From CAYNRG01 sp964399545 (lineage in GTDB: Bacteria; Bacillota_I; Bacilli_A; Erysipelotrichales; Erysipelotrichaceae), in the NCBI GenBank assembly GCA_964399545.1, contig CAYNRG010000005.1, positions 77,169-141,168 of the forward strand: a DNA stretch of 64,000 nt, in the 5' to 3' direction. The notes beneath the pieces were generated by a model. It was given only the letters and a program-made list of their open reading frames with translations, searched no databases and was not told the DNA's origin. Of the stretch, positions 32,572 to 41,300 are shown one piece after another. Position 1 is the first letter of the stretch. Every line of letters starts with the position of its first letter. The translations under genes were made by a program, and so were the position numbers.

Positions 32572-32606
32572 TATAATAATACCGTTTTAGGGCTAATACC
32601 CTAAAC
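32572..32606 (+). promoter_or_regulatory. purC promoter with hairpin at the transcript start
   Basis: TATAAT 32572-32577 predicts transcription from about 32584. At that point begins TTTAGGG-CTAATA-CCCTAAA (32586-32605), which would be either a 5'-terminal mRNA hairpin or an operator. No PurR-type box is seen. Confidence 0.5.
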
Positions 32607-32624
32607 AGGGAGGAAAAGGTGAAA

Positions 32625-33308
32625 ATGAAAAAAATCTATGAAGGAAAGACAAAGGACGTTTATTCTTTAGACAATGGGAATGTATTATTAGAGTTTAAAG
32701 ATGACTGTACGGGGAAAGATGGGGTATTTGATCCAGGAGAGAATAGCGTTGGATTAACTATTGAAGGAATTGGGAAAGCAAACTTAGAAACATCAATTCA
32801 TTTCTTTGAGATTTTAAAGGAACATGGGATTAAAACCCATTATGTTTCAGCTGATGTTGAAAAGGCAACAATGGAAGTTCTACCTGCAAAAGTGTTTGGA
32901 AAAGGATTAGAAGTTATTTGCCGATTAGTTGCAACAGGAAGCTTCGTTCGCCGCTATGGGGACTACATTGAGGATGGAACAGTTATCTCAGAAGGTTATG
33001 TAGAAACAACATTGAAAGATGATGCTAAAGGTGATCCACTTATTACATCTGATGCATTAGCTGTATTAGGAATTATGAATAAATCAATGTATGAATCAAT
33101 GACTAAACAAACTTTAGAAATTACAAAGATTGTTGCAGAAGATTTGAAAAAAATTGGGTTAGATTTATATGATATTAAATTTGAATTTGGTTACAATAAC
33201 GATGAAGTAATCTTAATTGATGAGATTGCAAGTGGAAATATGCGTGTCTACAAAGATGGGAAGATTGTGGCTCCTGTAGAATTAACTTCATTGATTTTAG
33301 GGAAATAA
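32625..33308 (+). CDS. purC: SAICAR synthase (phosphoribosylaminoimidazole-succinocarboxamide synthase)
   Basis: 227 residues from ATG 32625; GTG 32619 is in frame and closer to GGGAGG, so the start could be two codons longer. Joins aspartate to CAIR in purine synthesis using ATP. MKKIYEGKTKDVY at the N terminus, EVICRLVATGSFVRRYG and the C-terminal FGYNNDEVILIDEIASGNMR are family signatures. It stands alone, away from any other pur gene in the window. Two terminators follow. Confidence 0.95.
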   Translation: MKKIYEGKTKDVYSLDNGNVLLEFKDDCTGKDGVFDPGENSVGLTIEGIGKANLETSIHFFEILKEHGIKTHYVSADVEKATMEVLPAKVFGKGLEVICRLVATGSFVRRYGDYIEDGTVISEGYVETTLKDDAKGDPLITSDALAVLGIMNKSMYESMTKQTLEITKIVAEDLKKIGLDLYDIKFEFGYNNDEVILIDEIASGNMRVYKDGKIVAPVELTSLILGK

Positions 33309-33314
33309 AAAATT

Positions 33315-33360
33315 AAACTGTCCGTCTGGTTATGATTATAACAAGATGAGACAGTTTTTT
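33315..33360 (+). terminator. Terminator of purC
   Basis: AAACTGTC (33315-33322) pairs with GACAGTTT (33350-33357) around a 27-base partly folded loop, then T-run. Confidence 0.7.
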
Positions 33361-33393
33361 CGTTGCGTTAAAACCTATTAGCATGAGGTAGAG

Positions 33394-33420
33394 AAAGGAT
33401 GATTAAAATCATCCTTTTTA
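33394..33420. terminator. Second hairpin between convergent genes
   Basis: AAAGGATGAT-TAAA-ATCATCCTTT, a perfect 10-bp stem with T-tract on the plus strand and a shorter one on the minus strand. Confidence 0.75.
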
Positions 33421-33463
33421 TTTAGGGGTGTATCTTACTAGCCATTGAATGAATAGAAATAGA

Positions 33464-34819
33464 CTATTTCATAATCTTTCTAATCCATTTAATTTTATTT
33501 GCTGTATAGGGTGGATAACGAAGTGGAACATCAAAAAGATAAGTATTATTTTGGATAGATTTTTCATGAGAAAAAGCTAAAAAACTAGAATATCCATGAT
33601 ATTTTCCCATTCCACTTGATCCGACTCCACCAAAAGGAAGGTGGTGGTTTGCGATATGCATGATGCAGTCATTGATACAACCACCTCCGAAAGAAATTTC
33701 ATGAATGATTTTCTTAGAAAAAGCAATATCGTTACTAAAGACATAGCAAGCTAAAGGTTTTGGGTGCTCTTTGATTTTAATCAGAGCATCATTGATGTCT
33801 GCATAAGTAAGAATAGGGAGAAGAGGTCCGAATATTTCATCTTTCATCGAGGGGCTATCCCAAGTGGCTTGTGGAAGAGGCGTGATAAATAATTTTTGGT
33901 TGCCTGTATTATTTATAGGTACACCTTCTTTTTGTGCGAGGTCAATCAATCTTTGGTAATGACTCTCTGATATAATCTTAGGATAATTTTGATCAGCTTC
34001 GCGCCTTGGGAAAAGTTTATTGAATTGGGTGTGAAGTTCTTTCATGAATGCTTCTTTCAAGCTTGCATGCACTAAAATGTAATCTGGAGCAATACAAGTT
34101 TGCCCAGAGTTTAAAGATTTACCCCAAACAATTCGCTTACAAGCTAGTTTTAAGTTACAATTTTTATCGATAATTACAGGACTTTTTCCTCCTAATTCAA
34201 GAATTGTTGGTGTACAATACTGTGCTGCTTTAGATAAGATGATTTTTCCTACTTTTTCACTTCCTGTAAAAAAGATAATATCATACGGATTGTCTAATAA
34301 TTCATCATAATCAATATTCTCATCAACACAGTAAAGAAAAGAAGGGTCAAAAGTTTCATTTAATAAGGTGCGCAGTAAGAAAGATGTGTGATTACTAGTT
34401 CGCGAACATTTCAGAATGATTGTATTTCCTGCTGCAATGCTTCCGACAACAGGAGCTAAAGCTAGTTGAAAGGGATAATTCCAAGGAGCTAGAATAAGGG
34501 AAACTCCGAAAGGTTCTCTTACTGTATAAGCGTTTGAGCCAAAAAGGTGAAGAGGAGTTCTTTTCCTTTTGAGTCTAGCCCACCGATTTAAATTTTTTAA
34601 GGCGACATCAATTTCTTTTAAAACAATACTTGTTTCAGTGACAAAGCACTCATAGGGACTCTTGTTTAAATCTTTATGCAATGCTTCTGTAATTTCTTTT
34701 TCATGATTAAGAATCATTAGCTTTAATTTCTGAAGTTGTTTTTTTCGGAAAATGAGATCTTTTGTGCGGTTTTGATTAAAAAATGACTGTTGACTTTTTA
34801 GAACGTTTTGAATAGACAT
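33464..34819 (-). CDS. Aldehyde dehydrogenase
   Basis: 451 residues, the length of the ALDH3-like class. ILAPWNYPFQLALAP, FFTGSEKVGK (NAD fold), ELGGKSPVIID with the general-base Glu and SGQTCIAPD with the catalytic Cys are all present. The cofactor-binding KPSE motif reads KCSRTS, keeping the Lys. A hydrophobic or basic C-terminal tail (about residue 430 on) is typical of membrane-associated fatty-aldehyde enzymes. It lies downstream of the HxlR regulator and the YhhN gene on the minus strand, 21 bases after YhhN. Oxidation of long-chain or toxic aldehydes is the likely role. Confidence 0.88.
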   Translation of the reverse strand: MSIQNVLKSQQSFFNQNRTKDLIFRKKQLQKLKLMILNHEKEITEALHKDLNKSPYECFVTETSIVLKEIDVALKNLNRWARLKRKRTPLHLFGSNAYTVREPFGVSLILAPWNYPFQLALAPVVGSIAAGNTIILKCSRTSNHTSFLLRTLLNETFDPSFLYCVDENIDYDELLDNPYDIIFFTGSEKVGKIILSKAAQYCTPTILELGGKSPVIIDKNCNLKLACKRIVWGKSLNSGQTCIAPDYILVHASLKEAFMKELHTQFNKLFPRREADQNYPKIISESHYQRLIDLAQKEGVPINNTGNQKLFITPLPQATWDSPSMKDEIFGPLLPILTYADINDALIKIKEHPKPLACYVFSNDIAFSKKIIHEISFGGGCINDCIMHIANHHLPFGGVGSSGMGKYHGYSSFLAFSHEKSIQNNTYLFDVPLRYPPYTANKIKWIRKIMK

Positions 34820-34840
34820 AAGTATTCTCCTTTAATTAGT

Positions 34841-35494
34841 TTAATAAGATAGAGATAGAACTAGGATGAGAACAGCGCAGAAATAGAAAAATAAGTTTAG
34901 GATATGGAGAGAGGGTGTTCGCTTTTTGAAATAAATTAATAAAAGAAGGAAATCAGATAGTAAGAAGAGGAAAGATCCAAGAGCTAAAATGAAGAAAAAG
35001 GGGGATAGAAACAGTCCATAGCCATATAAACTTGTAGTAAAGAGTAAGGTAAGTGTATAGGAATATAGATAGATAAAAAATCTGCTCCTTTTCAATACCA
35101 ATCCATAAAGAGAACTAATCCAATGTAGAATGGGGAAGGCAAGTAAACTTAGGGTTGGAATCCACCAAGGAAGTTGTGGTAGTGTGGATAGGAGAGAATT
35201 TATGAAGATAAGATGAGCGATTAAAAAACAATTCAGGCCAATAGTAAAGAAGTTTTTTTGAAATTGTTCCTTTAAACCCAGAAATAAATCTCCTAAAAAG
35301 CATCCCACAAAGAAGAAGTAAGTCCACCAAGGAAGTTTAGAAGAACCTTGGTTAATTAAGATGAACGAGGCTATAAGGAAGATAGAGGAGCAGCTCATTT
35401 TAGCAGCTAGATAAAATCGCGAGATTCTCTTATCGAGAATTGTAAAAGAGAGTCCAATAAAAGAAAGGGCATAGAGCCATAAAATTATACTCAT
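34841..35494 (-). CDS. YhhN-family membrane protein (lysoplasmalogenase-like)
   Basis: 217 residues from MSIILWLYA; an in-frame ATG at 35530 would overlap the HxlR gene. Eight hydrophobic segments; AAKMSCSSIFLI, VGCFLGDLFLGL and LSDFLLLLIYF correspond to the conserved Lys, Gly-Asp and Ser-Asp sites of the YhhN/TMEM86 family, which hydrolyse the vinyl-ether bond of lysoplasmalogens and release a fatty aldehyde. The neighbouring aldehyde dehydrogenase would remove that aldehyde, so the pair makes biochemical sense. No clear SD at either start. Confidence 0.8.
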   Translation of the reverse strand: MSIILWLYALSFIGLSFTILDKRISRFYLAAKMSCSSIFLIASFILINQGSSKLPWWTYFFFVGCFLGDLFLGLKEQFQKNFFTIGLNCFLIAHLIFINSLLSTLPQLPWWIPTLSLLAFPILHWISSLYGLVLKRSRFFIYLYSYTLTLLFTTSLYGYGLFLSPFFFILALGSFLFLLSDFLLLLIYFKKRTPSLHILNLFFYFCAVLILVLSLSY

Positions 35495-35505
35495 CAAGGA
35501 TAGCT

Positions 35506-35859
35506 CTATTCTTTGGCTGTCATGGAGCATTTGGGACAGAGTCCATCATCCTTTAAAATCTCTATACCCCAGTGATACATTTGTTCAAGGATAGGATAAA
35601 GCGTCTTCCCTTTATCAGTTAAAGAGTACTCTACTTTTGGGGGAACAACTGGATAAACCTCTCGGTGAAGGAGACGATCGTTTTCTAGCTCTCGAAGTTG
35701 TTGGGTAAGCATTTTAGCAGTTGCTTCAGGAATAAGTTTTCTAAGTTCAGAAAAACGCAAGGTTTTTCCGGTACAATGCCACAGAATAAGCGCTTTGTAT
35801 TTGCCTCCAATTAAATGAAGGGTTGCAGAAACGGGGCAATTTTGGTTTGATAAATTCAT
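35506..35859 (-). CDS. HxlR-family transcriptional regulator
   Basis: 117 residues from ATG 35859 (SD AGAGGAGG); the frame runs further upstream but there it opposes the copA start. NCPVSATLHLIGGKYKALILWHC is the HxlR signature with the redox-sensing N-terminal Cys (Cys8); RFSELRKLIPEATAKMLTQQLREL is the recognition helix region. Such regulators sense quinones, aldehydes and disulfide stress. It is the first gene of the minus-strand unit with YhhN and ALDH and diverges from copA. The palindrome at 35879-35903 is the probable operator. Confidence 0.88.
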   Translation of the reverse strand: MNLSNQNCPVSATLHLIGGKYKALILWHCTGKTLRFSELRKLIPEATAKMLTQQLRELENDRLLHREVYPVVPPKVEYSLTDKGKTLYPILEQMYHWGIEILKDDGLCPKCSMTAKE

Positions 35860-35878
35860 AAATCCTCCTCTAAGTAAC

Positions 35879-35951
35879 TTTTTGGGTACTATGTACCAAA
35901 AAAGTGCATTCTTGTTATTTTGATTATACTTGGTATCATGGTAGTAAGCAA
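35879..35951. promoter_or_regulatory. Intergenic operator and promoters between hxlR and copA
   Basis: TTTTTGGGTAC-TAT-GTACCAAAAAA (35879-35903; one mismatch) is a near-perfect palindrome centred 32 bases from the HxlR start. The minus-strand promoter is TTGCTT (35946-35951) and TATAAT (35923-35928) with 17 bases between. Plus-strand -10 candidates for copA are TATACT 35925-35930 and TAAAAT 35956-35961. No CopY or CsoR box is evident. Confidence 0.65.
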
Positions 35952-35983
35952 GAGGTAAAATGCTAGAGAAGGGAGTGAATTTT

Positions 35984-38245
35984 ATGAAGAAAGAAAGTTT
36001 TGATATTATTGGGATGACTTGCTCTGCTTGTGCATCTCGAATAGAAAAAAAGGTAAGTAGTTTAGAAGGGGTTGACAAAGTTAGTGTAAACCTATTGAAG
36101 AATGCGATGACTGTATCTTTTGACGAAAAAAATCTTTCCACAACGGAAATTATTAACAAAGTAAAGGATACGGGGTATACAGCTAAATCTAAACAAGAGG
36201 GAAAGGAACCAGCAAAAACTACAGAAAAAGAAGAAAATAGTGAAATGAAAGAAATGGAGAAGAGGTTAAAAGTCTCCACCGTATTTACAATTCCTCTTGT
36301 ATATTTAGCGATGGCTGAAATGACCGGAATTTGGATTCCAGAGTTTTTATCAGGAGTAGAAAATGTTATGAGTTTTGCTTTAACTCAATTTCTTTTGTCT
36401 CTTCCAATTGTATTTGTGAATTGGAAATACTTTACGGTTGGATTTAAAAATTTATTTAGAAAATCTCCTAATATGGACTCGTTGATTGCTGTTGGATCCA
36501 CTGCTGCGATGGTTTATGGAGTTTTTGCATTATATAGAATTTCGTGGGGAGTGAGTACAGGAAATTTAGAGATAGCTCACCGTTACGCGATGGATTTATA
36601 TTTTGAATCAGCAGGGGTTATTTTGACTTTAATCACATTGGGTAAATTCTTAGAAGCTAGAGCAAAAGAAAAGACATCTGATGCAATTGTTAAATTGATG
36701 GAATTGGCACCAGATACTGCGCTAATTTTACAAGATGGCAAAGAAGTTGAAATTGCGACAGAAAAAGTAGCGCTTAATGATATTGCAATTGTTAAAGCGG
36801 GAGGAAAAGTTCCGCTTGATGGTACTATTATTGAGGGACATGCCTTTTTAGATGAGTCGGCAATTACTGGAGAGAGTATGCCTGTAGAAAAAAGAGAAGG
36901 GCATAAGGTAGTCGGAGGAACAACAAGTCAATCAGGGTACTTTAAAATGAGAGTAGAAGCTATTGGTGACGATACTGCATTATCCAAGATTATCCAATTG
37001 GTTGATGATGCAACATCATCAAAGGCGCCAATTGCAAAATTAGCAGATAAAATTAGTGGTGTTTTTGTTCCAATTGTACTAGTGATTGCTGTAGTAGCAA
37101 CAGGTACATGGATTTTGATGGGATATAGTGTGGAATTTGCACTTTCTATTGGAATTGCTGTTTTGGTTATTTCTTGTCCTTGTGCATTGGGACTTGCAAC
37201 ACCGACAGCAATTATGGTTGGAACAGGAAAAGGAGCTAGCCAAGGTGTATTAATTAAATCGGCCGAGGCCCTAGAAATTGCTCAAGCAGTAGATACTGTG
37301 GTTTTGGATAAAACAGGAACAATAACACAAGGGAAGCCAAAAATTACGGATATTCAAGTTGTTCATGGTAGTGAAAAAGATTTGCTTGTTTTTGCAGCCT
37401 CTTTAGAAAATAAGTCTGGTCATCCTTTAGCAGAACCATTAGTTTCAAAGGCAGAAGAACAAAATCTAGAATTGCAAGAGATAGAGGACTTTAAACTAAT
37501 TCCAGGTCAGGGAATCCAAGGGCGAATCAATGGCCAAGAAGGATATGCAGGAAATAGAAAATTGATGGAAGCGATTGGAATTGTTGTCGACGATATGATA
37601 GAGTTGGACAGGAAGTTAAGTCAAGAAGGAAAAACGGTTCTTTATTTCGCAAACAAAAATCAACTTTTAGGGTTGATAGCTGTCGCAGATGTTGTAAAAG
37701 AGACTAGTGCTTTAGCAGTTCGACAATTGAAGAAAATGGGAATTGAAGTTATTATGCTAACTGGTGATAATAAAGTAACAGCAGAAGCTATTCAAAAACA
37801 AGTAGATGTAGATCGCGTAGTTGCTGAAGTGTTACCAGAAGATAAAGAACGTGAAGTTCGATTACTTCAAGAACAAGGAAGAAAAGTAGCGATGGTAGGA
37901 GATGGTATCAATGATGCTCCATCCTTAGCTAGAGCAGATGTTGGAATTGCGATAGGAGCAGGAGTGGATATTGCGATAGAATCTGCAGATGTTGTATTGA
38001 TGAAGAGTGATTTAATGGATGTTGTAACGGCGATTCAATTAAGTAAGAGAGTGTTAATCAATATTAAGCAAAATTTATTCTGGGCGTTTATTTACAATGT
38101 AATAGGAATACCAATTGCAGCAGGTGTTTTATACCTTCCATTTGGATTGTTATTAAGTCCAGTCATTGCCGCATTGGCAATGAGCTTTAGTTCAGTTTCA
38201 GTAGTTTTAAATGCATTGCGATTACGATATTTTTCTAGTAAATAA
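35984..38245 (+). CDS. copA: Copper-exporting P-type ATPase
   Basis: 753 residues from ATG 35984 (SD GAAGGGAG); an upstream ATG at 35960 lacks an SD. One N-terminal HMA domain with GMTCSACAS, eight membrane helices, the actuator loop ITGESMPVEK, the intramembrane CPC motif (SCPCALGLAT), phosphorylation site DKTGTI, GHPLAEP and hinge GDGINDAPSLARADVGIAIG. This is a PIB-1 Cu(I) exporter. The chaperone gene copZ follows by 16 bases. The divergent HxlR regulator is unusual for a copper exporter, which is normally under CsoR or CopY. Confidence 0.94.
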   Translation: MKKESFDIIGMTCSACASRIEKKVSSLEGVDKVSVNLLKNAMTVSFDEKNLSTTEIINKVKDTGYTAKSKQEGKEPAKTTEKEENSEMKEMEKRLKVSTVFTIPLVYLAMAEMTGIWIPEFLSGVENVMSFALTQFLLSLPIVFVNWKYFTVGFKNLFRKSPNMDSLIAVGSTAAMVYGVFALYRISWGVSTGNLEIAHRYAMDLYFESAGVILTLITLGKFLEARAKEKTSDAIVKLMELAPDTALILQDGKEVEIATEKVALNDIAIVKAGGKVPLDGTIIEGHAFLDESAITGESMPVEKREGHKVVGGTTSQSGYFKMRVEAIGDDTALSKIIQLVDDATSSKAPIAKLADKISGVFVPIVLVIAVVATGTWILMGYSVEFALSIGIAVLVISCPCALGLATPTAIMVGTGKGASQGVLIKSAEALEIAQAVDTVVLDKTGTITQGKPKITDIQVVHGSEKDLLVFAASLENKSGHPLAEPLVSKAEEQNLELQEIEDFKLIPGQGIQGRINGQEGYAGNRKLMEAIGIVVDDMIELDRKLSQEGKTVLYFANKNQLLGLIAVADVVKETSALAVRQLKKMGIEVIMLTGDNKVTAEAIQKQVDVDRVVAEVLPEDKEREVRLLQEQGRKVAMVGDGINDAPSLARADVGIAIGAGVDIAIESADVVLMKSDLMDVVTAIQLSKRVLINIKQNLFWAFIYNVIGIPIAAGVLYLPFGLLLSPVIAALAMSFSSVSVVLNALRLRYFSSK

Positions 38246-38261
38246 AAGGAGGAAATAGAAA

Positions 38262-38477
38262 ATGAAAAAAGTAATGAATGTTGAAGGGATGAGTTGTTCT
38301 CATTGCATCAACACAATAAAAGGAGCTTTTGTAGATGTGGAAGGAATTTCTAAAGTAGAAGTTCTTATTGAAAAGAAGCAAGTGATTGTTACAGGTAGCA
38401 ATTTAGATGAAGAAATGTTAAAAATGAAAATTGAAGAAGAAGGCTATCAAGTACAATCGATTGAAGAGGGGGAATAA
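38262..38477 (+). CDS. copZ: Copper chaperone (HMA-domain protein)
   Basis: 71 residues, a single heavy-metal-associated domain. GMSCSHCINTIKGA holds the CXXC copper site. It delivers Cu(I) to CopA. SD AAGGAGG before ATG. The stop codon lies in the loop of the terminator. Confidence 0.93.
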   Translation: MKKVMNVEGMSCSHCINTIKGAFVDVEGISKVEVLIEKKQVIVTGSNLDEEMLKMKIEEEGYQVQSIEEGE

Positions 38478-38489
38478 CCCCCTTTTTTT
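38468..38489 (+). terminator. Terminator of copA-copZ
   Basis: GGGGG-AATAA-CCCCC followed by T7. The copZ stop codon (38475-38477) is in the loop. Confidence 0.95.
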
Positions 38490-38716
38490 AATGAGTTGAA
38501 AATAACAGAGAGTACTTAAAAGTTAAAGAATCAGAATAGATAAGAGAAGAACTGGAGATTGATTAATGTAGATCTGGGTAATGAGGTCATATAAATTTAG
38601 CTTCAGTATCTTGAAATTTAGAAAAAATAGATAATTTCAGATAAATATCAATCTAAAAATGACAAAAGTGCATAACTTGTGATATTCTATAAAACATAGA
38701 GGTAGGAGGTTGATTT

Positions 38717-39700
38717 ATGAAATTTGGAGTTGTTGGAACTAACTTTATTTCTGAGTCCTTTGTATCAGCAGCGAGTAAAGTTAAAGATGTTTCAATTGTA
38801 GCAATTTGTAGTGGCCGGAAGGAAAATGCGCTGAAATTTGCAGAAGTGCATAAAATTCCATTAGTTTTCAATAGTTATCAAGAAATGCTGAAATCAGGAG
38901 AGATTGATGCGATTTATCTAGGAATTCCCAACAGTATGCACTATGAAGTGACTATGGAGTGTTTGAAACATAAGATTCCAACATTTACAGAAAAACCTTT
39001 TTCTTCTAATTTCCGACAAGCGAAGGAGATGGTGGAGTATGCACAAAGCCAACAAACCTATCTCCATGATGGTTTTGTTCCAGCCTATACGAAGAATATC
39101 CAACAGTTAAAAAAAGAGATAGAAAAAATTGAGCCACTTCGTCGAGCCGTATTGTCATTTGGAAAATATTCATCAAGGTATGATAGCTATTTGCGAAAAG
39201 AAAACCCGACAACATTTAGAAGAGAGCTATCGAATGGTTCACTGATGGATCTAGGAATTTATTCAATAGGAGTAGCTGTAATTTTATTTGGTAAGCCAAA
39301 TAGAATTCTTGCGACAGGAACTTTACTTGAAACGGGTGTAGATGGCTTGGGAAGTTGCTTGTTTCAATATGATGGATTTGAGGTAGTTGTATTACATTCT
39401 AAAATTACAGATACAGCTATTCAATCTGAGATACAAGGAGAAAAAGGATTGATTCAAATGGACATAGTGAGCCAAATGAAGACTCTGTGGCTTCAAGAAA
39501 GAGGCAAAGACCAAGAACAAGTAGCTTGTGATAATACAGAGACTTTTATTTATCAAATCGAAGATTTTGTAAAAAACATTAAAGAGGGAAGAGTAGAATC
39601 AAAAATTTTCCCGCATCAAAGAACATTAGATATTCTTGAAGTATTGGATGAGTGTAGAAAGCAGATGGGAGTACAATACCCAGCAGATGAGGTAGATTGA
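38717..39700 (+). CDS. Gfo/Idh/MocA-family oxidoreductase
   Basis: 327 residues. The N-terminal Rossmann fold (KFGVVGTNFISESFVSAA) has a shortened Gly loop, followed by the conserved EKPFSSNFRQAKEM with the catalytic Lys, and the C-terminal alpha/beta domain (SNGSLMDLGIYSIG). Family members oxidise or reduce sugars and sugar alcohols with NAD(P). No sugar operon surrounds it, so the substrate is unknown. TATTCT near 38684 gives a weak promoter; SD AGGAGG. The membrane-protein gene starts 3 bases after the stop. Confidence 0.85.
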   Translation: MKFGVVGTNFISESFVSAASKVKDVSIVAICSGRKENALKFAEVHKIPLVFNSYQEMLKSGEIDAIYLGIPNSMHYEVTMECLKHKIPTFTEKPFSSNFRQAKEMVEYAQSQQTYLHDGFVPAYTKNIQQLKKEIEKIEPLRRAVLSFGKYSSRYDSYLRKENPTTFRRELSNGSLMDLGIYSIGVAVILFGKPNRILATGTLLETGVDGLGSCLFQYDGFEVVVLHSKITDTAIQSEIQGEKGLIQMDIVSQMKTLWLQERGKDQEQVACDNTETFIYQIEDFVKNIKEGRVESKIFPHQRTLDILEVLDECRKQMGVQYPADEVD

Positions 39701-39703
39701 GAA

Positions 39704-40435
39704 ATGAAAACGAGTACCCAGATTAATACAAAAGCCTTTCAAATCATGAAAAATGGATTTGGACCAATTATGATTTTAGCAACGTTGATTCACATGAATA
39801 GTGTAGCCTTCCGCAATCAAGGATTTTTCTTTGTTGTAGTGGGTATCATTTTTTTGACAATTATGGAATTTTATTTATATTCAGGAATAATTGGCACAAT
39901 CAAAATTGAGGGGAAAAAGACATTTACTGATTTTTTCCAGTTCGCAGATTTCAGTAAATTTTTCAATTTTTTCCAGAAGCGATTTTTTATAAAAATTATG
40001 GTATCTTTCGCGATTAATTTTTCATTGATACTTATTACGGAAATGATGAGGATGCTTATTGGATCTGATGAGGCAACGCTTGGAGTTATTGTAGCGATTT
40101 GGCCGATAATTAATTTAATTTTATTAGTAGTTATTATCATTCCTTTTATTCCGGTTCCATATCTTGCATTGGAACAGTCTAATTTAACATTGATGGAAAC
40201 AGTGCAAAAAAGTATGCGATTGATGAGAGGGAATAAATTACGATATATAAGATGTATTTTGCCGGTGTTCCTTCTTCAGTTAATCATTTTAATTTTAGCA
40301 CTAATTTTTTCTCAAAATGTAATTATATTAAATGTGATTGCGATTGTTTATTTACTTGTAGCTATTTATTATATTGCGCATTATGAATTAATTAATGGAC
40401 TTTTTTCAATGGAGATTTTAGATAAAAACAATTAG
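39704..40435 (+). CDS. Hypothetical multi-pass membrane protein (DUF975-like)
   Basis: 243 residues with about six membrane helices. The segment LTLMETVQKSMRLMRGNKLRYIR resembles the conserved KSxxLMxGNK motif of DUF975 proteins; I cannot be sure of the family. It starts 3 bases after the oxidoreductase and is probably co-transcribed. A 9-bp hairpin AGTTAATCA/TGATTAACT (40439-40465) follows; its expected U-tract is replaced by the left end of the inverted-repeat element. Confidence 0.6.
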   Translation: MKTSTQINTKAFQIMKNGFGPIMILATLIHMNSVAFRNQGFFFVVVGIIFLTIMEFYLYSGIIGTIKIEGKKTFTDFFQFADFSKFFNFFQKRFFIKIMVSFAINFSLILITEMMRMLIGSDEATLGVIVAIWPIINLILLVVIIIPFIPVPYLALEQSNLTLMETVQKSMRLMRGNKLRYIRCILPVFLLQLIILILALIFSQNVIILNVIAIVYLLVAIYYIAHYELINGLFSMEILDKNN

Positions 40436-40464
40436 AAAAGTTAATCAATAAAATGCTGATTAAC

Positions 40465-40520
40465 TAAAAAAGACCTTTTAGGTCTCAGACTGTTGACAAA
40501 AGTTGGCAGTCTTTTTCAAT
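40465..40520 (+). repeat. Left terminal inverted repeat (56 bp)
   Basis: Begins TAAAAAAGACC and ends CTTTTTCAAT; contains TCAGACTGTTGACAAAAG. 53 of 56 bases match the complement of 42094-42149. Confidence 0.9.
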
Positions 40521-41063
40521 TTCCTTCTTCTTTATTTTATAAACATATTTTACTGCAAAATTAAGCTAAAAAAATTTTAAATGTTCCAAATTTATGTATT
40601 TTAAAATCTTGATTTTGTAGTTTAAGTATACCAAAGTTTCCACTAAACGTGTTTTAGAACTTAAAAAATTGCTTTTATTTTTATCGCTTAAACACATGTT
40701 GTTTTCTACTAACTAATGAATTTTAATACAATTTAATATTTTCGTTTTTTACTTGAACACATTCATTTTCAAGACGTTTTATACTGTACCTTAGTTTTTT
40801 TTATGTACGCTTCTAACCGAACTACTTCAGATTCGTTGTTCGCGTTTGTTCCAACGAAGAACGATTATCGCAACTGTATTCATCGTGAGCGAGAAGTGTT
40901 TGTACTTTGTAAATGTGTGCCATATTTTAATGCTCCTTTGGGGATAGTGTCACAGCCCAAGTGGGCAAAAGCGAAGATTTTGCTCTAACTTGCTAGTCCA
41001 AATAATTTGATTGGCTTTAAAACCATTCTAATAAAAAAACAAGCAAAGGATATTGCGAAAATA

Positions 41064-41092
41064 TTGACAATCTTTTTTTTAGATGCTATCAT
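41064..41092 (+). promoter_or_regulatory. Promoter of the cargo genes
   Basis: TTGACA 41064-41069 and TATCAT 41087-41092, 17-base spacer; the first ATG is 28 bases further on. Confidence 0.75.
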
Positions 41093-41120
41093 AAACTTAT
41101 AAAGGGAGGTAATACAATTC

Positions 41121-41300
41121 ATGAAAATATTTAATTATTATCCTGAGAATAGTTTTTCAAGATTGTCTATTAAAGCTGATGTTTACACTCAAAAATATAC
41201 AGTTGTAAGAAGGAGTGTGATGGGGCATTATATAACTACCAGAACAGAAACAAGTGCGTATCCAGTTGATTGCTATTATCATTGTGTGGCTGCCAAATGA
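41121..41300 (+). CDS. Cargo gene 1: hypothetical 59-residue protein
   Basis: MKIFNYYPENSFSRLSIKAD begins the protein, which ends YHCVAAK. AAAGGGAGGT lies 10 bases upstream and a consensus-like promoter at 41064, so expression is likely. The product is small and basic with aromatic residues, and it shows no signal peptide or membrane helix; a pair of Cys near the C terminus could form a disulfide. Its stop overlaps the start of the next gene by 4 bases (ATGA). No family recognised. Confidence 0.6.
   Translation: MKIFNYYPENSFSRLSIKADVYTQKYTVVRRSVMGHYITTRTETSAYPVDCYYHCVAAK

Noticed and set aside
35860..36279. Upstream extension of the HxlR frame to 257 residues
   Set aside because: The added 140 residues run antisense through copA and its promoter; the internal ATG at 35859 has an excellent SD and begins the conserved HxlR domain.
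40803..40988. A 61-codon plus-strand open frame inside the mobile element (MYASNRTTSDSL...)
   Set aside because: No ribosome site or promoter in front of it, odd composition relative to neighbours and no recognisable domain; it probably arises by chance in decayed sequence.
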